NCBI RefSeq assembly: GCF_025336485.1
Contig: NZ_JAODAB010000033.1
Coordinates: 1 to 54,982 of the forward strand
DNA length: 54,982 bases
DNA from: Pseudomonas citri
GTDB lineage: Bacteria > Pseudomonadota > Gammaproteobacteria > Pseudomonadales > Pseudomonadaceae
Direction: 5' to 3'
The position numbers and the translations under genes were made by a program. The notes under the pieces were generated by a model, which worked only from the letters and a program-made list of their open reading frames with translations, had not been told where the DNA came from and searched no databases. This document shows, piece after piece, positions 26,801-35,052 of the stretch; position 1 is the first letter of the stretch; each line of letters begins with the position of its first letter.

Positions 26801-26911
26801 CTTGCGCTCCAGGGAACGCTGGGTCGCCAGGTACACGCTGGCCATCGCGCCTTCGCCGATGGCCCCTTCGATGTCGTAGCCGGGAATCTGGATGTTCAGG
26901 GTGAGGCTCAT
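23816..26911 (-). CDS. ppkA: T6SS serine/threonine protein kinase PpkA with C-terminal vWA domain
   Basis: 1031 aa. Hanks-type kinase at residues 10-270: glycine loop GEGAMASV (19-26), K41, HRDVKPAN (131-138), DFG (151-153), activation segment GTPSYMSPEQARG. A Pro-rich stretch and a transmembrane helix follow (about 335-357), then a second Pro/Lys-rich linker, an SH3-like part (about 450-495) and a von Willebrand A domain with a MIDAS-type DTTVS (619-623). It phosphorylates Fha to switch the T6SS on; PppA reverses this. It overlaps pppA by 4 bp (ATGA). Confidence 0.95.
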   Translation of the reverse strand: MSLTLNIQIPGYDIEGAIGEGAMASVYLATQRSLERKVALKVMAAALAADPTFCERFLREGKTLARLSHPHTVTIHDIGNVGELYYMAMEYLPNGTLKERIAEGLTPEQGLIYIRQIASALGYAHGLGLVHRDVKPANILFRADGTAVLSDFGIAKSLDDRTQFTQAGFAVGTPSYMSPEQARGQDIDGRADLYALGVVLYEILVGKLPYTGNDALSTALAHLTEPLPELPVHHGRYQDVLRKLLAKDPAERFPDAAALLRALDNLPQDSAEATLIRPLPLPVSTKPAGDDLAGLTPMSIDIPSGPAQPQARPQPTPPPVSPPPRPVVAAPRKTPVFALAAVAVAVALALGGAGYWWMSGDAKKPEKPPVASTKAVKPAETSQPKPPEAPPAKPPEAPPVQPPVQPPVASEADGGQRPLLMAGKKTLFQRVLSKPGAKLADAPGSAPGKALPAFSVLYVYQRKDVDGSPWVRVGAATDGRSDGWLPAAQVSDWKQSLVLKFTERSGRAPVMFLRQPGDVEKLLANPSNARNMLLKAQQNPQDNQQVLALEPAASAVPQSQFYLLPIFDSRESLDENGQPVQLLNVASIDPGDTPKASANTPILTANADAFRTAVVLVVDTTVSMQPYIDQVRDVVHELQTRIAERGELDSVSFGLVGFRSSVQKTPGLEYVAKTLITLEQGRDPQRFMELARQVKAATVSSHSFNEDAFAGVMEAVQGMDWSGYGGRLILLVTDAGALRKNDPLAATQMNEAEVRQAALGKQIKIYALHLLSDAGKKTHAGAQSQYRTLTADPNPQIGDLYIPVPGADVRKFGERVDEIGSVFADLVHQVRSNKAQSAPMLGAAPSVADKSAAVGYAMHMDFLGRKSASQAPQLVSAWTADRDLTNPALPSFQVCVMLTKLQLNDLQQSLKLIVDAARKTQSSPKDFFQEIASASAYMSRDPQALRKGGNLADGGILGEYLEGLPYRSKSLNMTQELWLSLSVAEQEDFIDELDSKIRLYETFHNDLANWVRFGDAEPGDALYRVPLSTLP

Positions 26912-27639
26912 GACGGCACCTTCACGACCACCACGGTGATGTTGTCCGGCGCACCGCGCATCAGGCCCAGGGACACCAGGCTGCTGGCGATTTCGCCGGG
27001 GTCGTCGTGGCCCAGCACACCGCGGATTTCGTCATCTTCGACGGTCTTGGTCAGCCCGTCGCTGCACAGCAGGTAGCTGTCGCCCGGCACCAGCAGCAGC
27101 TCGACCGTCGACAGGTTCAATTGCGCTTCGACGCCGATGGCCCGGGTGACGATGTTGGCCCGTGGGTGCACTCGCGCCTCGGCTTCGCTGAGCAGGCCGC
27201 TGTCTTGCAGGTCCTGGACGTAGCTGTGGTCACGGGAGATGCCTTCGAGCACGCCGTCGCGCAGGCGATACAAGCGGCTGTCACCGGCCCACAGGCACAC
27301 GCCACGCAAGTCGCGCGTGGCCAGGACGACCACGGTACTGCCCATCATGGTCACGCCACGGTTGGCGGTTTCCTCACGCACGGCGGCGTTGACCCGCAGC
27401 AGGTCGCTGTGCAGCGCCGCGACGTATTCGTCCAACGAGCGCCCCAGGGCAAGGCTGCGCAGGCTATCGACGATCAGGCTGCTGACGTAGTCGCCCGCCG
27501 CGTGCCCGCCCATGCCATCGGCGACCACCCATAAACCGTTTTCCGGCAGATCCAGGCAAGCGTCTTCGTTGACCTGACGGACCATGCCGACATGGCTCTT
27601 GCTTGCCGACTTGAATGCTTTCCCAGCACTTGGACGCAT
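26908..27639 (-). CDS. pppA: T6SS PP2C-type serine/threonine phosphatase PppA
   Basis: 243 aa. PP2C motifs in order: VRQVNEDAC, VVADGMGGHAAGDYVS, GSTVVVLATRDL, GDSRLYRLRDG, SDGLTKTVEDDEI and the final PDNITVVVVKV, with metal-binding aspartates intact. It removes the phosphate PpkA places on Fha. Its ATG abuts the tagF stop with no gap. Confidence 0.96.
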   Translation of the reverse strand: MRPSAGKAFKSASKSHVGMVRQVNEDACLDLPENGLWVVADGMGGHAAGDYVSSLIVDSLRSLALGRSLDEYVAALHSDLLRVNAAVREETANRGVTMMGSTVVVLATRDLRGVCLWAGDSRLYRLRDGVLEGISRDHSYVQDLQDSGLLSEAEARVHPRANIVTRAIGVEAQLNLSTVELLLVPGDSYLLCSDGLTKTVEDDEIRGVLGHDDPGEIASSLVSLGLMRGAPDNITVVVVKVPS

Positions 27640-28293
27640 CTACACCACACCTTCTTGGCCGAGCAGAAATTGTGCAAAATCAGCCGCCGCCGGCAATCCC
27701 TGGCAGCGCATCAAACCAGGAGCGATACGCTCCGAACCTTGGCCCCACCACAGGCTCATGCCTTCACAGGCCGACTCGGCCAGGGCGCTCATGCGCCGCT
27801 GCGGGTCGGTGGCGTCGAAGCGGTGCAGGCTGGCGAACCGGCCGCTCGGGGTACGTGGCACGGTCATCGGGCTGCCCAGGCTTTCCAGCTCTGCGCCGAA
27901 GGCCTCGAAACTGGCCTCCACACTCAAGGTGCCCAACAGCAGGTTTTCCACCCGCTCGAACCAATCGTCCGCGCCGCCGACCACCGAAGCCGGATCGGCG
28001 TCGGGCTCCAGCAACACCGCGACGGTCAACGGGAAATAACGCCCAACCCGGTCGATGCTCGGCATCACTACGCCCACGGCGGCGTCCGGCCCGCAAACGC
28101 CCGGCGCCACCAAAAAGCGCCACAACGGGCTGACCAGGTACGCGTCCAGCCAACGTTCGCCGAGGCTGGCCTGGCTGGCGAGCAAACCCGCCGCCAGCCA
28201 GGAGTCCCACGGGCCGATAAAGCTCTGGGGCAAGCCACGGCTGACAAAGTCCCCACGGCTGGCCAACTTTCCATAGAAGCCCGCTGTACTCAT
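27640..28293 (-). CDS. tagF: T6SS post-translational repressor TagF
   Basis: 217 aa from ATG 28293, overlapping the tssM stop as ATGA. Begins MSTAGFYGKLASRGDFVSRG, the family hallmark (DUF2094). TagF holds the T6SS off independently of phosphorylation, in P. aeruginosa by acting on Fha. Longer open frame upstream is inside tssM and is discarded. Here TagF is separate from PppA; in some bacteria they are fused. Confidence 0.93.
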   Translation of the reverse strand: MSTAGFYGKLASRGDFVSRGLPQSFIGPWDSWLAAGLLASQASLGERWLDAYLVSPLWRFLVAPGVCGPDAAVGVVMPSIDRVGRYFPLTVAVLLEPDADPASVVGGADDWFERVENLLLGTLSVEASFEAFGAELESLGSPMTVPRTPSGRFASLHRFDATDPQRRMSALAESACEGMSLWWGQGSERIAPGLMRCQGLPAAADFAQFLLGQEGVV

Positions 28294-31200
28294 AGCCGCT
28301 CCGGCAGGCTGAAGCCACTGAGTACCCGGCTCTTGAACGGGTTGAAGGCACTGTTGGCCCGCAGTTCGTAAGAGGCACTGGCGTTGTCGACCCGCAACCG
28401 CAGGTTGAAGCGGTCCGGCGAATTGCCGGCGGTCAGGTCCGATTGCTCCAGCAGCCGGAACCAGGCCCACGGGCCGTCCAGCGTAATGCCGGAACGACCA
28501 CTGGACGACGGCGGCATGACCGAGATCCGCACCACCCCAATACTGCCGGGGTTTGGCCATTGCATGGCGGTCGGGCGGCTCGGGCCGTGGTCGTAGCTCA
28601 GTTGCTGACCGTCGAGGTCGAGCAGGAACTGAGTGATGGTCGAATCCATTGCCACCGGCTTGAGTTCGAAACGCACCATCGGCTGGGTGCCGCCGGAACG
28701 GAAGAACGCATCGCGAATGGTCGCCGCGCGCTGGAAGGTCTGCAGCACGCCAGGGGCGATGCCGAGTTTCTGCGCCGCGCCCGGCTGCCAGCGCCAGGTC
28801 GGTGTCGAGGTGTCGACATAAGGTTGCAGGTACTTGCGGAAGTAGTTGTCCATCACCCCGCCGACGCCGAAGAACTGGCCGAAGTCGTCCAGGGTCGCGT
28901 CCCGCGCACTGCCCGGCGACATCGGGTAGCGTCCGGCCAGGGACTGGCGATAGATGTTCACCACTTCGCTGGTCCAGGCGGCGTTCAGTTGGTTTCGCAC
29001 CCCACCCATCATGGTGTTGGTGGTGGAGTTGACCACCGACTTGACCAGGCCCTGCACCAGCGGCGGCTGGCGTTCGGCGTTGAGGCTGACGCGGGTGGCG
29101 GCGGCGCTCGCCTGGTTCTTGGCTTCGCCCAGCAAGGCATCGCCGCTGGCGCCGACCATGGCGCTGACCTGCACGTACAAGGCGTTCATGTCCGCCAACA
29201 GGCCATCGATGGCCGCCGGTTCGCCTTCGTTTTTATTGACGATGCTGTTGAGCTCGGCGAAGTGCGCGGTGATCGGATCATCGCTGGCCGCCGGGGTGTT
29301 CTGCGTCGCCTGTTCCTGGCCGAGCAGGCTGCCCAGGCGCTCCTTGAGCTTGTCCACGCCGCCTTCCACTGGTGCGCCTTGGGCGGCCAGCAGGCGTTCG
29401 TCCTGTTGCAGGTCGGTTTCCTTCGCCACCGCCACCAGCAGTTTCTTCAGCGGCGAGGTCGGCCCGGAAAGTACCCGCAGCACGTCGGCGGCCTGGGCCA
29501 CGCTGGTGATCGGCACAAAGTCGATGTCGGCCAGCAGGGCATCCCATTGGCGCTGGTAGTCCTGGAAGTACAGGCGGCGCACGTCGGCGGCCAGGCTGGC
29601 GACGTTCTGTTGATCGGCCTGTTCGTGACCCAGCACCCATTGCTCTTCGGCCAGGGTGCCGGTCTGGCTCAGGCTGGTGAGCAAGAAGCCCTGGCGGTAA
29701 CCCTTGACGGTGAAGAACCCGCTCAATGGTTCACCCAGCGGCTTGCCACTCTTGCGGCTGAACACCAGCGCAGCGTCGCGTCCGGCGGCTTCGTTGATGC
29801 GGAAGTCCGGGATGCCTTCCGGCAGTTTCTGGCGCTTGATGCGGTCATAGACGCGCTGGGCCACCGGCAGTTGTTGCAGTTGGCGGCGCAGGTCTTCGAC
29901 CAGGCGCGGATCCAGGCGCGCGGTCGGCGGACGCCGCTCGAACAGCGCCTGCAAATGCTCGCTCAAGGCCAGGCGCTGCTCGGCCGGCAGGTCGCGCGGC
30001 AGGGTGCGGTCCCAATCCAGGGCGATCCAGGCCTTGATGAAGTCGGCGTCGTAATGCTCGTTGTCGGCGAGCATCAGGTAAGCCTTCAAGCCTTCGTAGA
30101 GGAAGTCCGAATTACCGCCGCTGTGCAGTTGCTCTTCGATGCGCGTCAGCAAGCGCGGGGCGAACACCGCGATCAGCAACTTGCGATAGACGCTGCCGGA
30201 CTCGGCTTCGAGCATGTCGCCCTGGTACAGGCCCAGGCCTTCGGCCCAACTCGGCGCGTCGCCGGCCAGGTGCTTGACCGCGTTGAGCAATGGCAGCACG
30301 GCGAGCACGTCGCGCTGTGCCGGGCTGAGGTTCTGCACGGTCTGGCCCAGTGGCGCGACCTTTTGGTCGACCTGGGCGATGTACGCCTGGTTGGCGCGAT
30401 AGCTCACCCACCACAAGGTGCTGACCACCAACACCAACGCCACGGTGGAGGCCAGCACGCCACGGGCGATCCATTTGCGCCGACGCTCGACCTTCGGGTC
30501 GACGCCCACCAGGCCACGCTCGGCGAAGGCCACGGCGGTGAAGAGTTTTTCGATGAAGTAACTGCGCCCGGTGCCGGTCTGGCGCGCCAGATGCTGACGG
30601 TCCAGGTTCATGCTCTGGGCCATGGCGCCGATCAGGCGGTCGATCGGGCTGCCTTCCTGGGTGCCGCTGGTGAAATACACACCGCGCAGCAGCACGCGCT
30701 CTTCGAAGGCATTGGGCTTGAACACACCTTCGAGGAAGCTTTGCAGGCAATCCTTCAGGGCGCCGAATTGCTGCGGGAAGCCGTAGATCAGGTCACGCCG
30801 CGCCGGGTCGCGCTCTTGCTGCAAGCGTTCCACCAAACGGTCGTTGAGGCGCTGTTCGAGCAGGGCGAATTCGCTTTGCAGGTGCGCCAGCGGGCTGTCG
30901 GTGCTCTTGCCGTCGTCCAGGGCGAAGGTCATGCCCCAGACCTGGGCGCGCTCTTCCTTGCTCAGGGTATCGAAATACTCCATGAACCCAGGCACCAGGT
31001 CGAGCTTGGTCAGCATCAGGTAGACCGGGAAACGCACGCCCAATTGGGTGTACAGCTCCTGGATACGCAAACGGATCGCCGCGGCATGGGCGGCACGCTC
31101 GGCATCGCTGCCCAACAGCAGGTCGGACAGGCTGATGGCAATGAACGCACCATCGATCGGGCGACGGGCCCGTTGTTTTTTCAACAGGCCCAGGAAGCCC

Positions 31201-31790
31201 AGCCAGGCCGCCTTGTCGACGGTCGCGTCACTGTCCTGGGTGGTGTAGCGGCCGGCGGTGTCGAGCAGGACCGCCTCGTCGGTGAACCACCAGTCGCAAT
31301 TGCGCGTACCGCCCACGCCACGCACCGCTCCGGCACCCAGTTGCGCGGCCAGCGGGAAATGCAGCCCGGAATTGACCAGCGCGGTGGTCTTGCCCGAACC
31401 CGGCGGCCCGATGATCACGTACCACGGCAGCTCATAGAGATTACGGCGCTCGTCACCGCCCAGCTTGGCTTTCTTGAGCAGGGCCAGGGCTTCGTCCATG
31501 CGCTGGCGCAGGGTTTCAAGCTCCTCGGCGGTGGCGATGCTGCTCGGGTCGGGCGGGGTTTGCGCGGCCAGGCTGCGCATGACTTCGGCGGCCTGGCGGC
31601 GGGCCTGGATGATGCGGAACACGCGGTAGGCGATCCACACCGCGAACACCAGGATGATCAATGCCCAGCGACGACCTTCGGGCACCAGCCACTCCAGCAG
31701 CGGGCCGACGAACCAGATGATCAGGCTCAGGGCGATCAGCCCCAGTACCGGAATGACCCAGCGGATCATAAAACTGAAAAAAGCCTTCAC
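28290..31790 (-). CDS. tssM: T6SS membrane complex protein TssM (IcmF)
   Basis: 1166 aa. Inner-membrane core of the T6SS envelope complex. N-terminal membrane segments at about 10-36 and 42-60, Walker A GPPGSGKT (128-135) and a DTAGRY motif in a cytoplasmic NTPase-like domain, a third membrane segment around 442-462 (VLASTVALVLVVSTLWWV), then a ~700-residue periplasmic domain that contacts TssJ. The 3' end overlaps tagF and the 5' end overlaps tssL, indicating a coupled operon. Confidence 0.97.
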   Translation of the reverse strand: MKAFFSFMIRWVIPVLGLIALSLIIWFVGPLLEWLVPEGRRWALIILVFAVWIAYRVFRIIQARRQAAEVMRSLAAQTPPDPSSIATAEELETLRQRMDEALALLKKAKLGGDERRNLYELPWYVIIGPPGSGKTTALVNSGLHFPLAAQLGAGAVRGVGGTRNCDWWFTDEAVLLDTAGRYTTQDSDATVDKAAWLGFLGLLKKQRARRPIDGAFIAISLSDLLLGSDAERAAHAAAIRLRIQELYTQLGVRFPVYLMLTKLDLVPGFMEYFDTLSKEERAQVWGMTFALDDGKSTDSPLAHLQSEFALLEQRLNDRLVERLQQERDPARRDLIYGFPQQFGALKDCLQSFLEGVFKPNAFEERVLLRGVYFTSGTQEGSPIDRLIGAMAQSMNLDRQHLARQTGTGRSYFIEKLFTAVAFAERGLVGVDPKVERRRKWIARGVLASTVALVLVVSTLWWVSYRANQAYIAQVDQKVAPLGQTVQNLSPAQRDVLAVLPLLNAVKHLAGDAPSWAEGLGLYQGDMLEAESGSVYRKLLIAVFAPRLLTRIEEQLHSGGNSDFLYEGLKAYLMLADNEHYDADFIKAWIALDWDRTLPRDLPAEQRLALSEHLQALFERRPPTARLDPRLVEDLRRQLQQLPVAQRVYDRIKRQKLPEGIPDFRINEAAGRDAALVFSRKSGKPLGEPLSGFFTVKGYRQGFLLTSLSQTGTLAEEQWVLGHEQADQQNVASLAADVRRLYFQDYQRQWDALLADIDFVPITSVAQAADVLRVLSGPTSPLKKLLVAVAKETDLQQDERLLAAQGAPVEGGVDKLKERLGSLLGQEQATQNTPAASDDPITAHFAELNSIVNKNEGEPAAIDGLLADMNALYVQVSAMVGASGDALLGEAKNQASAAATRVSLNAERQPPLVQGLVKSVVNSTTNTMMGGVRNQLNAAWTSEVVNIYRQSLAGRYPMSPGSARDATLDDFGQFFGVGGVMDNYFRKYLQPYVDTSTPTWRWQPGAAQKLGIAPGVLQTFQRAATIRDAFFRSGGTQPMVRFELKPVAMDSTITQFLLDLDGQQLSYDHGPSRPTAMQWPNPGSIGVVRISVMPPSSSGRSGITLDGPWAWFRLLEQSDLTAGNSPDRFNLRLRVDNASASYELRANSAFNPFKSRVLSGFSLPERL

Positions 31791-33124
31791 TCGACTCCCT
31801 CCGCCAATACTGTGATTTCAACCCGACGGTTGCGCGCACGTCCTTCGGTCGTGGCGTTGGAGGCCAGCGGCTCGGTGTCGCTGCGGCCCTCGGCGCTGAA
31901 GCGCTCGGGCTGGCCGGTCTTGGCCGAAAGAATCTGCAATACCGACTGCGCCCGCGCCTCGGACAACGCCCAGTTGGACGGGAACCTGAGGGTGGCGATC
32001 GGCCGATTGTCGCTGTGACCGGTTACCAGCACCTGGCCCTTGACCCGGCGCACGGCTTCGGCGATGCGCAGCATCAGCGGCTCGAAATCGTCCTTGATGC
32101 TGGCGCTGCCCGAGGAGAACAGTTCATCGCCACGGATGGTCACCACCGAGCGGTCCACGGCGTCTTCCACCGCCACCCGACCGGCCTTGATCTCATCGGC
32201 CAAAAAGCCGGCCAGGCGTGGGCGCTCGACGACTTTGGGCTGGACCACCGGACGGTCGATGGTTTGCACCGGGATTTCGCCCAGGAAGTGAATGTTCTTG
32301 AACACCGGCTCGGCATCCGATGCCAGCTTCATGCGCAGGCCGAACAGCAACGCCAGCAGCAGCGCGGCACCGATGGCCACGGCGATCCACGGCGGCATGA
32401 ATTGCGCCAGCCGGTCACGGGCCACCGTGACCCCACGCCAGTGCGGCGACAGCTCGCGCTCGTACTCGCCACGGGCGCTACGGATCACAGCGCTGGTACG
32501 CTCGCGCAACGCTTCCAACTGGCTGCGACCGTCGTTCATCACCCGGTAGCGGCCTTCGAAACCCAGGCACATGCATAGATACAAAAGCTCCAGCAGGTAC
32601 AGGCGCTCCCGTGGGCTTTGCAGGCAGTGCTCCAGCAGCTGGAACACTTTCTCGCCACCCCAGGCCTCGTTGTGCACGGTGATCAGCAGGCTTTGCTTGC
32701 CCCAATCACTGGCGCCACCCCACGGGGTGCTCAGCACGGCTTCGTCCAGGGCGGTGCACAAGGCATAGCGCGCCAGCAGCACATCGTTGCGCACCACGCC
32801 GGCGGCCTCGGCGCGCTCTTCGAACTGGCGCAGGTAGGCCAGCAGTTGCGCGCGCAGGCTGGCCGGCGCCGGGTGGGCGATGGTGCTGCGCAGGCGCGTG
32901 AGCAGGGCCAGCAGCGGGCCGGCGGCGCTCTCCAAGGGGTTCAGGCCCTGGGCCTTGCCAGTCAGGACCGGTGCCGCCGGCATCGACAGTGGTGCTGGCG
33001 CGGGCTGCTGGGCACGCACCGGGTCCGGACGGAACGGGTCCTGGCGCAAAGGGTCTTGGCGCAAAGGATCCCCGCCACGGCCACCGGGTGTCGGCATGAA
33101 CTGAGTACGATCGTCGTTGCTCAT
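31787..33124 (-). CDS. tssL: T6SS TssL (DotU family) with C-terminal OmpA-like domain
   Basis: 445 aa. N-terminal Pro/Arg-rich cytoplasmic tail with short repeats (LRQDPLRQDPFRPDP), then the DotU domain (about 70-240) and a membrane helix near 243-263 (AVAIGAALLLALLFGLRM). The periplasmic OmpA/MotB-like peptidoglycan-binding domain (about 315-445) includes VLVTGHSDNRPI and NWALSEARAQSV. This is the extended, cell-wall-anchoring type of TssL. It overlaps tssM by 4 bp. Confidence 0.95.
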   Translation of the reverse strand: MSNDDRTQFMPTPGGRGGDPLRQDPLRQDPFRPDPVRAQQPAPAPLSMPAAPVLTGKAQGLNPLESAAGPLLALLTRLRSTIAHPAPASLRAQLLAYLRQFEERAEAAGVVRNDVLLARYALCTALDEAVLSTPWGGASDWGKQSLLITVHNEAWGGEKVFQLLEHCLQSPRERLYLLELLYLCMCLGFEGRYRVMNDGRSQLEALRERTSAVIRSARGEYERELSPHWRGVTVARDRLAQFMPPWIAVAIGAALLLALLFGLRMKLASDAEPVFKNIHFLGEIPVQTIDRPVVQPKVVERPRLAGFLADEIKAGRVAVEDAVDRSVVTIRGDELFSSGSASIKDDFEPLMLRIAEAVRRVKGQVLVTGHSDNRPIATLRFPSNWALSEARAQSVLQILSAKTGQPERFSAEGRSDTEPLASNATTEGRARNRRVEITVLAEGVE

Positions 33125-33130
33125 CGCGGT

Positions 33131-34465
33131 TTATCCTCGGATCGCCCAAAAGGCCAGGTTCAGCCCAGGGAACTGGCCGGCGATGTGGAACGCAAAGCCG
33201 CCAGAGTTGCTCAACTGCTGCCAGTGGTCGCTGCCCCGGTCGAGTTCGTAGTAGGTGGAGCCGGCGTGGTATGGCAGTTGCCGCGGCGCCACCGGCAACG
33301 GCAGCAAGCCGATGCCGGGCAGTTGCAGGTTGACCAGGTCGCGAATGTGCTCCACCGAGCCGACCTTGCTCTGCTGGCCGAAGCGGCCGCGCAGGGTTTC
33401 GGCGGGGACATCGGCGCGCACCACCAGAATGAAACTGGCGTTGTCGAGCAACGTCTTGTCGGCCAGCATCGCCACGTGGATGCCGTAGGCCTTCTCGACA
33501 ATCGGGATCGGCGTGGCCTTGCTGTCGATCAGCATCGACAGGGCTTCGCGCAAGGCCTGCATCACCGGCGCATAGCTCAGCGCCAGGTCATCGTGCTGGT
33601 ATTGCGGATATTGCTGCGGTCGTCGCTCGGAGGCGGTGAACGTGGAGAACTCCCCGGCCAGGCTCACCAGCTCGCTGTAGAAACGTTCGGGATGCAACGG
33701 GCTCAACTGGCTCAGGTGCTGGATCAACGGCTGGGCGCGGTTGACCAGTTGCAACAGCATGAAATCGGCGATCTCCGAGGCACCACCGGCACCGGACGCC
33801 ACCACCCGTCCCGCCAGGGCTTCGCCGCGTTGATGCAGCAACCCCAGCAGTTCGCTGCGAAACGCCGCCAACGGCTTGGAGGCGACCACATCCAGCAGCG
33901 GCGGGATGTAGGCGTCATCGAGCACCAGGGCGCGGTCGGCGCGCTTCTCCTTGATGCGCACCACACCGACGGCGGCGTAGTCGCCGATGCCGTCCTGTTC
34001 GGTCAGCAAGCGCAGCGCCCGGGCACCCAGGGCCACCGGCGCGCGGTTCTCGAACGGCGCGTTGTCGTCGCGCACTTCGCTCACCTGGCTCACGTAGCGC
34101 GCAGCGCCCAACTCTTCGCCCTCGTCGACGGTGTCCCGCGCGCCGGCGCGCTTGAGTGGCAAAGCCAGGTATACCAGGCCGTCGCGCAGGTTGTCGTCGA
34201 CGTTCAGTGGCGTCGGCGCGATGTCATCCTGGGGAATGTTGAAAGGTGTGCCGTCAGGCAACAGGCCGCGTGCCGAAATAATCGCCAGCTTGCCCTGGGC
34301 CAGCAGGCCCTGGTCGATCATCAATTCGGAGAACCCCCAGGCACCGGCCGACAGCGGGCGGCTGCGGGCGTCGATGAGGTTTTCCAGGTAACGGTCATGC
34401 TGCTGGAAGTGCTGCGTTCCAATGAACATGCCTTCCGACCAGACCACGCGATTGTTCCAGGACAT
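33131..34465 (-). CDS. tssK: T6SS baseplate adaptor TssK
   Basis: 444 aa, standard length. Starts MSWNNRVVWSEGMFIGTQHF, a strong TssK signature with the conserved GMFIGTQHFQQHDRY region. TssK links the baseplate to the TssL/TssM membrane complex. Six bp separate it from tssL. Confidence 0.96.
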   Translation of the reverse strand: MSWNNRVVWSEGMFIGTQHFQQHDRYLENLIDARSRPLSAGAWGFSELMIDQGLLAQGKLAIISARGLLPDGTPFNIPQDDIAPTPLNVDDNLRDGLVYLALPLKRAGARDTVDEGEELGAARYVSQVSEVRDDNAPFENRAPVALGARALRLLTEQDGIGDYAAVGVVRIKEKRADRALVLDDAYIPPLLDVVASKPLAAFRSELLGLLHQRGEALAGRVVASGAGGASEIADFMLLQLVNRAQPLIQHLSQLSPLHPERFYSELVSLAGEFSTFTASERRPQQYPQYQHDDLALSYAPVMQALREALSMLIDSKATPIPIVEKAYGIHVAMLADKTLLDNASFILVVRADVPAETLRGRFGQQSKVGSVEHIRDLVNLQLPGIGLLPLPVAPRQLPYHAGSTYYELDRGSDHWQQLSNSGGFAFHIAGQFPGLNLAFWAIRG

Positions 34466-34480
34466 GGGGGCTCCGATTGC

Positions 34481-34987
34481 TTATTGGGCTGGGCTGGTTG
34501 GGAGAACGACGACGTCGCTGCGCACGGCGCGCACGTCGAGGCTGATCTGGTACTCGGTGTATTGGCGCGCCGGGACATTCATCACCGTGCGCCACAACGA
34601 CCGATCCAGCTCGCGATAACCCACCAGTATTCCGATATGACGAGTGGCCGGGTCGAGGTCGCGTTGCAAGCTCAACTGCTGGCCGGGCTGGATTAGCACT
34701 TCGTCCTGGTCGAGCAGGTCGGCGCCAAGGGTCGCCTGGGCCCGTTCGGCCAAGGCGAAATAATCGGCGCGGCCAAAGGTGGCGGCGTTCTTCAATTCGA
34801 AAATGCGCACCCGGACCGGCGCGGGCTGGCCGGTGGCGCCGGGGTTGAGACCGGCAATGGCGTGGAAGTGCAGTTCGACGGCGGCGGTATCGGCCTCAGC
34901 CTCTTCGGGCTGGGGTTGGGCCGTGTCCTTGGCACACGCCGTCAGCAGCAGCGCGGTGGCGGCTGCGAGTAAAAACCTGGGAATCAT
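34481..34987 (-). CDS. tssJ: T6SS outer-membrane lipoprotein TssJ
   Basis: 168 aa. Signal peptide with lipobox LLTACAK (Cys18). The mature domain (VELHFHAIAGLNPGATGQP, VRVRIFELKNAATFGRADYF) matches the TssJ beta-sandwich, with the long loop that contacts TssM. Fifteen bp before tssK. Confidence 0.95.
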   Translation of the reverse strand: MIPRFLLAAATALLLTACAKDTAQPQPEEAEADTAAVELHFHAIAGLNPGATGQPAPVRVRIFELKNAATFGRADYFALAERAQATLGADLLDQDEVLIQPGQQLSLQRDLDPATRHIGILVGYRELDRSLWRTVMNVPARQYTEYQISLDVRAVRSDVVVLPTSPAQ

Positions 34988-35052
34988 CCTGCGTCCTCAA
35001 TGACGTTTTGAGCTATCCGTTGTTTGCTATTGAATGGTTAGGGCGACGCCAC

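Noticed and set aside
24191..27076. 961-codon plus-strand ORF antisense to ppkA
   Set aside because: Shadow frame of a clear kinase gene; composition and lack of motifs fit a codon-bias artefact. The same applies to 45023-47872 (minus, opposite clpV), 5928-8012 (minus, opposite spoT) and 52998-54890 (minus, opposite rhs).
28443..32018. 1191-codon plus-strand ORF antisense to tssM/tssL
   Set aside because: Its translation is Gln/His/Ala/Arg-rich with no recognisable family, and it mirrors well-supported genes. Long antisense frames are expected in high-GC Pseudomonas DNA.
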